Source: CAYVJW01 sp964451885 (GTDB lineage: Bacteria; Patescibacteriota; Gracilibacteria; UBA4473). Taken from it: DNA of 18,346 nt. The DNA is taken from the NCBI GenBank assembly GCA_964451885.1, contig CAYVJW010000024.1, forward strand, positions 1 to 18,346, given 5' to 3'. The notes under the pieces are model-generated. The model had not been told where the DNA came from and did not search any database. It was given only the letters and a program-made list of their open reading frames with translations. A program made the position numbers and the translations under genes. Of the stretch, positions 6,761-12,752 are shown one piece after another (position 1 is the stretch's first letter; each line of letters starts with the position of its first letter).

Positions 6761-6788
6761 TGTTTTTTCTCCTTTTTTATAATATAAT
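6760..6788 (+). promoter_or_regulatory. Promoter for the 6811-8761 operon
   Basis: TTGTTT (6760-6765), a 17-nt spacer and a perfect TATAAT (6783-6788) precede the ATG at 6811. A second overlapping TATAAT lies at 6778-6783. The predicted leader is about 15 nt. A GAGG at 6791-6794 is too far from the start (16 nt) to be a useful ribosome site. Confidence 0.6.
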
Positions 6789-6810
6789 ATGAGGATTTAT
6801 TACGTACAAA

Positions 6811-7131
6811 ATGGATCTTCAGACGTTCATATACCGAATCAAAAACACAATCCTCCTCATTCAAGAGAGGAAAAATTATTTTTTAGCAAATGCAGAAAAA
6901 TATCCCCCCGAACTCAGAGCCGGAATGATCACTGAACTTGAAAAACACGAAAAAGAATACATAGAATTCGGAAAAAACAGAATCAAGGAAATCAAAAAAG
7001 AAAAAGCCGATTCACTTCACGATAAAATGATGAAACTGGAAACTAAACATAAAAAAGAACACCTTAAAGAAATCGAAAAAGCTGAAGCTCAGTTGGAGAA
7101 TGATTTAGCTAACCTGAATAAAAATGCCTGA
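6811..7131 (+). CDS. Small hypothetical coiled-coil protein
   Basis: This is a 106-residue highly charged protein of unknown family. Residues 1-20 form an amphipathic helix (MDLQTFIYRIKNTILLIQER). From about residue 35 onward it is almost continuous Lys/Glu-rich helix with spaced Leu, Met and Ile, typical of a coiled coil. It has no signal peptide and no cysteine. Its last 8 nt (7124-7131) overlap the start of the next gene in the ATG...TGA manner, so the two are translationally coupled and likely act together. The small partner could be a chaperone or adaptor for the larger protein, an inference from size, charge and coupling only. A strong promoter with TATAAT lies just upstream. There is no Shine-Dalgarno site at usable distance. 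Confidence 0.75.
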   Translation: MDLQTFIYRIKNTILLIQERKNYFLANAEKYPPELRAGMITELEKHEKEYIEFGKNRIKEIKKEKADSLHDKMMKLETKHKKEHLKEIEKAEAQLENDLANLNKNA

Positions 7132-8761
7132 AACACGCGAAGCACCGGTACCAGCCCCTAAACGCAGAGAACAACTTCCTCCACAGGAGGAAGCACAGCA
7201 ATTATCTGAAGATCCAGCTCTTCAGGAAGATTCCGAAACCAATGAAGGTTTGAAAAACAGGCAGGAAGCTACCGGAAACGCTTTAACAAGTATGGATGAT
7301 ATGTGGTCAAAAGGAGAAACTCCAAAAGAAACACTACTCACCATACCAACAGATGAAAAAGACGTAAAAACTCTGCAAAATAAATTAATCGCAGAAGGTT
7401 ATAATCTTGGAAGCTGGGGTGCAGACGGAAAAGCCGGAAAACTTACCCGTGCTGCAGTCAAAGCTTACAATAAAAAACTTGCATCAAAAAAAACAATAAC
7501 AGTTAAAAAACCTCCGGAGAAAACTCCAATTGTTTCAGCGCCTCATGAAATTTCAAAACCGCAAGTTTCTCCTGAAAGTAAACTCTCATCAGCAAAAGAT
7601 CCTCAATTAGCAAAACTTATCACCAAAGGAGGATTAAAAGGCCTGGCAAAAAAAAGTGAAGATGGCACAGTCCGACTTACAAGCAAAGCAAATCCATTGA
7701 GAATAAAAAATCTGGTTGATGCAGCTTACCCCAATCCACTTTATGTCCGCAAGAAAGGCTTTCCAAACTTTGTCGAAGCGAAAGGAGCTAAACTAACAGG
7801 AAAAAACAGAATCAGAATTTCTAAAGGAGATGAAATTTGTTGTAAAGCACCGGAAAACTTACTTCGGGAGCACTCAATTGAAGGCATGCAATTAAGAGAA
7901 TGGACAGAAGCCGATTCCACCGCATTTTCTGAACATATTGCAAAAAATTTATCAAATCCTGATAATCTTAAGAAATACATTAAAGAAAATGATATTTGTT
8001 GGAATCCAAAAGGAAATCCCGATCTTTACGCTCAACAACACTGTGTTGAGACCGCAGTGATTTTTTTAATCGATTTCTGTTACAAAAATAGCATGAATTT
8101 AGCTTTACCGGTAGGGGTTTTAAAAGACGTAAAGGAAGACGGAACCAAAATTTGGGGAACGGAATACAAAACATTGTCGGATTACAAAACAATCGAAGCC
8201 TTCATGCAAGATGTTTACCCAAACCTATCGGCTTCTCATTTTTTTGGAGCAGGAGAATTGTTTACGGAGCTAAATAAGAATGGAAAGGATTGCAGGCCCG
8301 GCGATTACATAGCCAGAAAACACAAAAAAGGAGGGTACCATGCACAATTAATCTCTGGAAAGCCCAGAAAACCAAATGGTGATGAAATATGGTATGATAA
8401 AAAAGGAATAAGAGCCATTACGGCTCGGGACAAAAATGGAAATATAATTACTGACAAACATGGAAAAGACACTTATGAAGACGTAATTCCTACAATTCAA
8501 GGAAACCAATTGAATAATGACTTCAAAAAATCTCAAATCATTAGAGATCAAGTAGCTAATGATTTTTCAACCGGATTTGCATCAGAAAATAATAGAAAAC
8601 GTTTTGGCGGATTCGGAATTGAACCAGAAGAAATTGGCGAAAATTTAAACGCACTTCGAAAAAATGCGGGTGATGAGGTAAAAATTTTAAGATTTAATCC
8701 GGCGGGACTAAACAGCATCGTTAAGCGCTATAAAAAAAACAAAAAAACGGAAGTTACTTAA
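7124..8761 (+). CDS. Peptidoglycan-binding-domain protein with putative Cys/His hydrolase domain
   Basis: This 545-residue protein has a visible modular layout. Residues 1-75 are Pro/Glu/Gln-rich and probably disordered. Residues 78-118 match a PG_binding_1-type module: VKTLQNKLIAEGY, then GSWGADGKAGKLTRAAVKAYNK. A Lys/Pro/Ser linker covers about 120-160. The C-terminal region (about 240-545) is not a family I can name. It has QQHCVETA at 303-310 with Cys307, then RPGDY at 391-395 and GGYHAQLISG at 403-412 with His406. A Cys at a helix start followed by PGD and GxxH is the usual order of NlpC/P60- and CHAP-like amidases, so a wall-cleaving or related papain-like fold is plausible but unproven. 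There is no signal peptide or membrane segment, so export would need another route, or the target is reached after lysis. It overlaps the upstream coiled-coil gene by 8 nt and converges with a DUF4846-like gene 4 nt away. Confidence 0.75.
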   Translation: MPETREAPVPAPKRREQLPPQEEAQQLSEDPALQEDSETNEGLKNRQEATGNALTSMDDMWSKGETPKETLLTIPTDEKDVKTLQNKLIAEGYNLGSWGADGKAGKLTRAAVKAYNKKLASKKTITVKKPPEKTPIVSAPHEISKPQVSPESKLSSAKDPQLAKLITKGGLKGLAKKSEDGTVRLTSKANPLRIKNLVDAAYPNPLYVRKKGFPNFVEAKGAKLTGKNRIRISKGDEICCKAPENLLREHSIEGMQLREWTEADSTAFSEHIAKNLSNPDNLKKYIKENDICWNPKGNPDLYAQQHCVETAVIFLIDFCYKNSMNLALPVGVLKDVKEDGTKIWGTEYKTLSDYKTIEAFMQDVYPNLSASHFFGAGELFTELNKNGKDCRPGDYIARKHKKGGYHAQLISGKPRKPNGDEIWYDKKGIRAITARDKNGNIITDKHGKDTYEDVIPTIQGNQLNNDFKKSQIIRDQVANDFSTGFASENNRKRFGGFGIEPEEIGENLNALRKNAGDEVKILRFNPAGLNSIVKRYKKNKKTEVT

Positions 8762-8765
8762 CATA

Positions 8766-9722
8766 TTAATAAAACCGCCTAATTACCCCTTGTCCATTTG
8801 GATCCTGTCGAGTTTGCATCATAAATAACTCAAGATCAAACCAACATGAGTGATTATTCTCACTATTTTTTTCATCTTGGATTGCTGGCAGTTCTCCAAA
8901 AAGTCTTCTTATTTTATCAAGTGTAAGTGAAGCAGGATCAGAAAAATCGATCGAATTCCCTTTAGTAAATTCATCACGATACCCCTCCCACCCTTTATAA
9001 GGCATGGGATTATTAGGCACAATATGAAAACTCTGGGCCGGAATATTACTTTGTCCGATCACTACTTTTGGTTTTCCGTCCGCATCTTTTGCTACATCCA
9101 TTATAACAAAGACATGCCCCTGAGAAGTTCCTGGCTGACGTAACACAATCACATCTCCCGGCATGGCATCAGGAATCGATACTTTTTCCAAATCCCTCTT
9201 CAAAACCCAGGAACTGGCATAACCGAACTGATAAAGAAAATATTTCTTAAATGACCGGCGATCATAAGGACGAGATTTCGGATTTCGGCTTCCATTTTCC
9301 AGCCGCATATCCAAACGATGTAATTGATCAGTAGCATAGAGGTATTCCCCCCAAAGCCGCATAGCCACATCAGCACATTCCTGATAACGCCATACATCCA
9401 TATCCACTATCGAATGAGCCATCTCCGAACCAAAAACCCTTTTTCCATCCTTATCAAATATTCCATTATTTCTCTGTTTAACAGGTAACTGTCTCATCCA
9501 CTCACCAAAAGACCCCTTCGGAACCCAAACTCGTCTCAAACCCGATGGAACAGCAATCTTTTCTAAAAAAGGAACAGCCCCCTCATCATGTAAAAACTCA
9601 AAAACACGATCACTAACCACTCTGGCACAAGCCTCCGGAACCTCACTCATAACCGCACAAGCACCTGCCAAACGTAACGGTGCCTTTCTTAAAAATTCAC
9701 GTCGACTTTCTATGTTATCCAT
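8766..9722 (-). CDS. DUF4846-like protein with Tat-type signal
   Basis: This 318-residue protein resembles DUF4846 proteins, known to me mainly as lipoproteins of Bacteroidota. The order FGEWMRQLP (72-80), a Val-Asp-Met-Asp-Val block, QECADVAMRLWGEYLY (114-129), a Phe/Tyr-rich middle (FKKYFLYQFGYASSW), PGDVIVL (188-194), QGHVFVIMDVA (201-211) and IGQSNIPAQSFHIV (222-235) is as expected. The N-terminus has SRREFLRK at 6-13, an almost exact Tat twin-arginine motif, followed by a weakly hydrophobic segment to about residue 32. This suggests export in a folded state. Cys116 and His203 with PGD between them look like a catalytic pair, although the family's activity is not established to my knowledge. 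A TTGACA element lies upstream and there is no Shine-Dalgarno site. It converges with the PG-binding gene. The family assignment is from memory of motifs. Confidence 0.75.
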   Translation of the reverse strand: MDNIESRREFLRKAPLRLAGACAVMSEVPEACARVVSDRVFEFLHDEGAVPFLEKIAVPSGLRRVWVPKGSFGEWMRQLPVKQRNNGIFDKDGKRVFGSEMAHSIVDMDVWRYQECADVAMRLWGEYLYATDQLHRLDMRLENGSRNPKSRPYDRRSFKKYFLYQFGYASSWVLKRDLEKVSIPDAMPGDVIVLRQPGTSQGHVFVIMDVAKDADGKPKVVIGQSNIPAQSFHIVPNNPMPYKGWEGYRDEFTKGNSIDFSDPASLTLDKIRRLFGELPAIQDEKNSENNHSCWFDLELFMMQTRQDPNGQGVIRRFY

Positions 9723-9747
9723 AATAAAAAATATATAACAGCTTGTT

Positions 9748-9774
9748 TGTATATTATTTATGCATTATTGTCAA
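9748..9774 (-). promoter_or_regulatory. Possible promoter for the DUF4846-like gene
   Basis: On the minus strand, a perfect TTGACA (9774-9769) is followed after 15 nt by TATACA (9753-9748). A TACAAA at 17-nt spacing overlaps it. The start codon is at 9722, leaving a leader of roughly 20 nt. The rest of the 9723-9840 gap is AT-rich with nothing else I can name. Confidence 0.45.
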
Positions 9775-9840
9775 GTTATGCTTAAGTACTAATAAAAAAA
9801 TCCCATAATCCCCCATTTAACTCTCGACTTCCTTTCCTCC

Positions 9841-11148
9841 CTACACCGTAAACTCCACCATCTCAATCTTCTCATTCTCCACCTTCTTCACCACAAAATT
9901 AAAGCAAACTCCCAGCCCTTCCGCTTTTACTTTCTCCCCCTCTTCTGGAAACCTTTCCAATATATCCAAAATTAAATACCCCACAGTCTTATTCTCTGCC
10001 TCCAATTCCCAAGGAAACCTTTCAGGAGCAGCTTTTTCGAGCTCTTTCTGCAAAAAATTCTCAATTTGCTCCAACTCAATATCAGCAGAACACAAAAACT
10101 TTCGCTTTCCTACACGCCGGATCGTAAATCTTTCATCATCCTGCTCATCACTAATCTCGCCAAAAATTTCTTCCATCACATCCTCCATCGTAATAAGCCC
10201 GACGGTTCCCCCATATTCATCCAACACTATTGCCAAATGCGTTTTTTGCTTTTGAAATTCCCGCAAAAGCGTATCTATCTTCATCGTAATCGGAATTTTG
10301 AAAGGTTTTAATAGCCGCAAATTCGCCACTTTTTTATTTTTGAAATCTTTTTCCACTAACTTTTCTATAATGCCATGAATCGTTAAAACACCAATGATAT
10401 GGTTAAAATTCTCATGATAAATAGGAATGCGTGAAAACCGGTATTCCGTATTCTTTTTCACTGCTTCCATTACCGTCGTTGAATCACGCAAAGCAAAAAT
10501 TTTAGACCTGGGAGTCATAATACTTTCGACCGAATGTTCATTAAATTCCATAACTTTCTCAAGCAGTTCTTTTTCCTCCGTTTCAATTGATCCCTCTTTT
10601 TCCGAAAGTTCAACAGCCGCTTTTAATTCATCCTCGGAAAGTCCATGTTTTTGTTTTTCATTTCCGGAAAATTTTTTTACCAGTTTCGCTAGGGGCACCA
10701 CCACAGGATACAATAAAAACTGTAAAATATTTAAAAACGGAGCAACAAAAAGAGAAAACTTTACGGCATGCTTATGAGCAAAAGATTTTGGAGTTATTTC
10801 TCCAAAAAGCAAAATAAAAAACGTCATTATTCCGGTTACCGCCCCCACAACCAAACCGCTTTCCTCTTCATACCCTTGCTGTACCGCAAAATTAACAGCA
10901 ACCAAGGTCGCTAACGCAGAAGCAGCAATATTAACCACGTTGTTTCCAATAAGAATCGTCACCAATAACTTTGACGGATCTGATTTTAACAATTCCAACC
11001 TAGAAATACGCCGCAATTGAACCTTTGAAGAAGTAGTATTCTTCAACGCTTGTATTTTTTCGTGCCCAATTGAAAAAAGAGCTATTTCAGCCCCTGAAAA
11101 GAAACCCGATAAAATAAGAAGTAAAAGCAGTAGCGGAACTTCGTCCAT
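9841..11148 (-). CDS. CNNM/CorC (HlyC) family membrane protein with CBS pair
   Basis: This is a hemolysin-C/CorC-family protein of 435 residues from the chosen start. Members are linked to Mg2+ or Co2+ export or homeostasis in the cytoplasmic membrane. The N-terminal CNNM (DUF21) domain spans about residues 1-160, with FFSGAEIALFSIG near 17-28, ILIGNNVVNIAASALATLV near 65-84, and further hydrophobic helices ending with FGEITPKSFA and the segment near 130-155. The ESIMTPR motif near 208 opens a CBS pair reaching about 330. The signature VLDEYGGTVGLITMEDVMEEIFGEI lies in the second half of that pair, and the CorC_HlyC domain fills the C-terminus. A TTG two codons earlier (11154) is open, but ATG at 11148 fits the TATAAT placed 8 nt upstream. 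It diverges from rpsS. The sequence gives the family clearly; the ion does not follow from it. Confidence 0.92.
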   Translation of the reverse strand: MDEVPLLLLLLILSGFFSGAEIALFSIGHEKIQALKNTTSSKVQLRRISRLELLKSDPSKLLVTILIGNNVVNIAASALATLVAVNFAVQQGYEEESGLVVGAVTGIMTFFILLFGEITPKSFAHKHAVKFSLFVAPFLNILQFLLYPVVVPLAKLVKKFSGNEKQKHGLSEDELKAAVELSEKEGSIETEEKELLEKVMEFNEHSVESIMTPRSKIFALRDSTTVMEAVKKNTEYRFSRIPIYHENFNHIIGVLTIHGIIEKLVEKDFKNKKVANLRLLKPFKIPITMKIDTLLREFQKQKTHLAIVLDEYGGTVGLITMEDVMEEIFGEISDEQDDERFTIRRVGKRKFLCSADIELEQIENFLQKELEKAAPERFPWELEAENKTVGYLILDILERFPEEGEKVKAEGLGVCFNFVVKKVENEKIEMVEFTV

Positions 11149-11156
11149 GTACAATG

Positions 11157-11184
11157 ATTATATCCAACATTTTGAAAAAAGCAA
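11157..11184 (-). promoter_or_regulatory. Promoter for the CorC-like gene giving a leaderless transcript
   Basis: On the minus strand, TTGCTT (11184-11179), a 16-nt spacer and a perfect TATAAT (11162-11157) lie only 8 nt before the ATG at 11148. Transcription would start at or within about 2 nt of the start codon. Confidence 0.65.
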
Positions 11185-11207
11185 TAGAAATTTACAGTTC
11201 CATCTCC

Positions 11208-11235
11208 TTGACAGACAACATAAAATAAATAAAGT
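11208..11235 (+). promoter_or_regulatory. Possible promoter for rpsS-rplV-rpsC
   Basis: A perfect TTGACA (11208-11213) is followed after 16 nt by TAAAGT (11230-11235, 4/6 match). The leader to the rpsS ATG at 11273 would be about 30 nt. It shares the 124-nt divergent gap with the CorC-like gene's promoter. Confidence 0.45.
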
Positions 11236-11272
11236 TTCAGAGATATATTTTTATAAACATTAAAATAAATTC

Positions 11273-11551
11273 ATGACAAGATCCTCCAAAAAAGGGCCGT
11301 ACGTTGATCCAAGGCTATTAAAAAAAGCTTTGACAATGCAGGATTCCGGGCAAAAGAAAGTGATTAAAACCTGGTCAAGATCTTGCACTATCGCTCCAAG
11401 TTTTGTCGGACTTACTTTTGGGGTCCATAACGGAAAAGAACATATTCCTGTTTTTTGCTCCGAAGCAATGGTCGGATTCAAACTCGGAGAATTCTCCCCA
11501 ACCAGAAAATTCAGAGGCCACGGAGGAAAACTCGCAAAAGCAATGAAGTAA
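11273..11551 (+). CDS. rpsS: 30S ribosomal protein S19
   Basis: S19 binds 16S rRNA in the head of the small subunit together with S13. The 92-residue product is full length and carries the family signature: RSSKKGPYVDPRLLKK at the N-terminus, VIKTWSRSCTIAPSFVGLTFGVHNGK in the middle, and GHKLGEFSPTR in the degenerate form GFKLGEFSPTRKFRGHGG at the C-terminus. It starts at ATG 11273 after an AT-rich leader with no Shine-Dalgarno site. In nearly all bacteria rplB (L2) precedes it in the S10 operon. Here the upstream neighbour is a divergent CorC-like gene, so the operon has been cut. rplV follows 33 nt downstream. Confidence 0.97.
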   Translation: MTRSSKKGPYVDPRLLKKALTMQDSGQKKVIKTWSRSCTIAPSFVGLTFGVHNGKEHIPVFCSEAMVGFKLGEFSPTRKFRGHGGKLAKAMK

Positions 11552-11584
11552 TATTTAATTAAATTTTTGAATTTTTATTTTTAC

Positions 11585-11914
11585 ATGAAAGCACACCTAA
11601 GACGCATTCAAATCTCACCAAAAAAAACCAATCTTGTAGCTGGCCTTGTTCGCAGGTATTCGGTCTTAAAAGCATTGGAGGTTTTGAAGTTCACACCAAA
11701 AAGAGCTGCAAAAATACTTTATAAGGTTTTACAATCCGCCGCCAGTAACGCAGAAAACAACCACAAAGAAAAACGGGAAAACTTAAAAATTAAGCAAATT
11801 ATTGTAAACAAAGGGCCTTTCTATAAACGCCACATTCCTTCCACCAGAGGCCGAGCCCTGCCAATCCATAAACCTACTTCAAACATAACTATAGAACTGG
11901 AACAAGTCGCATGA
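11585..11914 (+). CDS. rplV: 50S ribosomal protein L22
   Basis: L22 lines the peptide exit tunnel of the large subunit. The 109-residue product shows the expected start (MKAHLRRIQISPKKTNLVAGLVR), the ALEVLKFTPKRAAKILYKVLQSAASNAENNH block near 30-60, and the tip-loop and end segment (GPFYKRHIPSTRGRALPIHKPTSNITI). I chose ATG 11585. The TTG 18 nt upstream keeps the frame open but would add an AT-rich-encoded NFYFY stretch that no L22 has. It sits 33 nt after rpsS, in a gap made of A(T)n runs with no Shine-Dalgarno site, and 63 nt before rpsC. Confidence 0.96.
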   Translation: MKAHLRRIQISPKKTNLVAGLVRRYSVLKALEVLKFTPKRAAKILYKVLQSAASNAENNHKEKRENLKIKQIIVNKGPFYKRHIPSTRGRALPIHKPTSNITIELEQVA

Positions 11915-11948
11915 GAAAAAGTGAGCAAGTAAAAATCAAATTATTCAT

Positions 11949-11976
11949 AAGTTCTAATAATTAAATTCTAAATTTT
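11949..11976 (+). repeat. Heptanucleotide array (4 units) upstream of rpsC
   Basis: There are four tandem 7-mers, AAGTTCT, AATAATT, AAATTCT and AAATTTT, each starting with AA and ending with T. They finish 1 nt before the rpsC ATG. The first 12 bases (AAGTTCTAATAA) are identical to the start of the array before ntpA. Confidence 0.8.
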
Positions 11977-11977
11977 C

Positions 11978-12622
11978 ATGGGAAAAAAAGTTAGCCCGAT
12001 TTCGCTTCGCATCGGAATTACCCGCACATGGGATTCTCTATGGTACGATAAACGAAATTTTGTACCAAAGTTTTTACAAGACATTGCCATTCGAAAATAT
12101 CTACAGAAAAAATGCGAAAAAGCAGGAGTAGCAAAAATTGAAATACAACGATACGCAACAGAAACAGCCGTAATTATACACTGTGCCAAACCAGGGATCA
12201 TCATCGGCCGAAGCGGAAAAAACATAGATACCCTAAAAAAAGAACTGGAACAAAAATTTAGTGATAATTTCAATGTTTCCATTCAGGAAGTACGAAAACC
12301 AGATACCAACGCTCAGCTCATAGCCATCAATGTAGCCGATCAAATCTCTAGAAGATTCCCCTATCGCCGGGTAGCAAAAATGGCTATTGAACGCGCCAAA
12401 GAAGACGGAACAAAAGGAATACGTATCAGCGTTGGAGGGCGACTAAACGGCGTGGATATAGCCCGAAAAGAATCATACAGCTTCGGAACCGTTCCACTCC
12501 ATACTCTCCGCGCAAACATCGACTACGCAATAGCACGGGCAGAAACTACATATGGAACAATTGGCGTAAAAGTATGGGTTTTTAAAGGACTTGTGTTTAA
12601 GAATGAAGAGGTAGGCAGTTAA
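11978..12622 (+). CDS. rpsC: 30S ribosomal protein S3
   Basis: S3 sits on the head of the small subunit at the mRNA entry channel. The 214-residue product has the usual N-terminal segment (MGKKVSPISLRIGITRTWDSLWY), a KH type-2 domain with the GxxG loop in GIIIGRSGKNID near 72-83, and the C-terminal S3 domain (QISRRFPYRRVAKMAIERA, then GIRISVGGRLNGVDIAR, and ending with GVKVWVFKG). It is slightly shorter than the E. coli protein (233) because the C-terminal tail is short, which is common. In most genomes rplP (L16) follows directly. Here the gene is followed by a heptad array, a palindromic element and the convergent lysS, so the ribosomal cluster ends at S3. Confidence 0.97.
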   Translation: MGKKVSPISLRIGITRTWDSLWYDKRNFVPKFLQDIAIRKYLQKKCEKAGVAKIEIQRYATETAVIIHCAKPGIIIGRSGKNIDTLKKELEQKFSDNFNVSIQEVRKPDTNAQLIAINVADQISRRFPYRRVAKMAIERAKEDGTKGIRISVGGRLNGVDIARKESYSFGTVPLHTLRANIDYAIARAETTYGTIGVKVWVFKGLVFKNEEVGS

Positions 12623-12649
12623 CAGTAAGCAGTAAACAACAAACAGTTA
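12615..12649 (+). repeat. Heptanucleotide array (5 units) at the 3' end of rpsC
   Basis: There are five tandem 7-mers: GCAGTTA, ACAGTAA, GCAGTAA, ACAACAA and ACAGTTA. The array begins within the last sense codons of rpsC and includes its stop codon (12620-12622), so the end of the coding sequence is itself made from the repeat. Confidence 0.85.
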
Positions 12650-12653
12650 TCTC

Positions 12654-12738
12654 GTTACCAAGCTCTGCTTGATAATGCCATTGCCTTGGAAGCTCCAGGC
12701 TTCGCTCTATCGAGCTATGCCCGACAGGCTGCTTCCAG
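12654..12738. repeat. Palindromic intergenic element (REP-like, GTTxCCAxxGCTCTGC type)
   Basis: Three hairpins lie in a row between convergent rpsC and lysS. The first is TTACCAAGC (12655-12663), loop TCT, GCTTGATAA (12667-12675), with one mismatch. The second is GAAGC (12689-12693), loop TCCAG, GCTTC (12699-12703). The third is GCTC (12704-12707) with GAGC (12712-12715). A longer pairing TGGAAGC (12687-12693) with GCTTCCA (12731-12737) can replace the inner ones. The layout and wording (palindrome around GCTCTGC, then TTGGAAGCTCCAG) closely resemble a palindromic repeat I recall from unrelated bacteria, in the form GTTCCCACGCTCTGCGTGG. It may work as a bidirectional terminator, though it lacks a U tract. 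Confidence 0.65.
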
Positions 12739-12752
12739 TCAATTTAGTAGAA

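Larger units (their letters stand above)
6092..6778. other. About 690-bp region without a convincing gene, rich in secondary structure
   Basis: No frame here codes for a believable protein. The region contains, in order, a direct-repeat copy (6093-6110), a plus-strand terminator (6185-6230), a minus-strand terminator (6261-6295), about 180 nt of plain AT-rich sequence, a nested GC-rich hairpin (6483-6527), a 15-bp GC-rich stem-loop (6618-6680), and the second direct-repeat copy (6742-6760). The GC content of about 6470-6690 is clearly higher than the surroundings. It could hold an unrecognised non-coding RNA. The minus-strand terminator has no protein gene upstream of it for about 500 bp, which supports a short minus-strand transcript. 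Confidence 0.6.

Noticed and set aside
11149..11154. TTG start two codons upstream of the CorC-like ATG
   Set aside because: ATG at 11148 is a better start codon and fits the TATAAT 8 nt upstream.
11567..11584. Upstream TTG start for rplV
   Set aside because: It adds NFYFY from the AT-rich spacer; known L22 proteins begin near MKAHLRRI, matching ATG at 11585.
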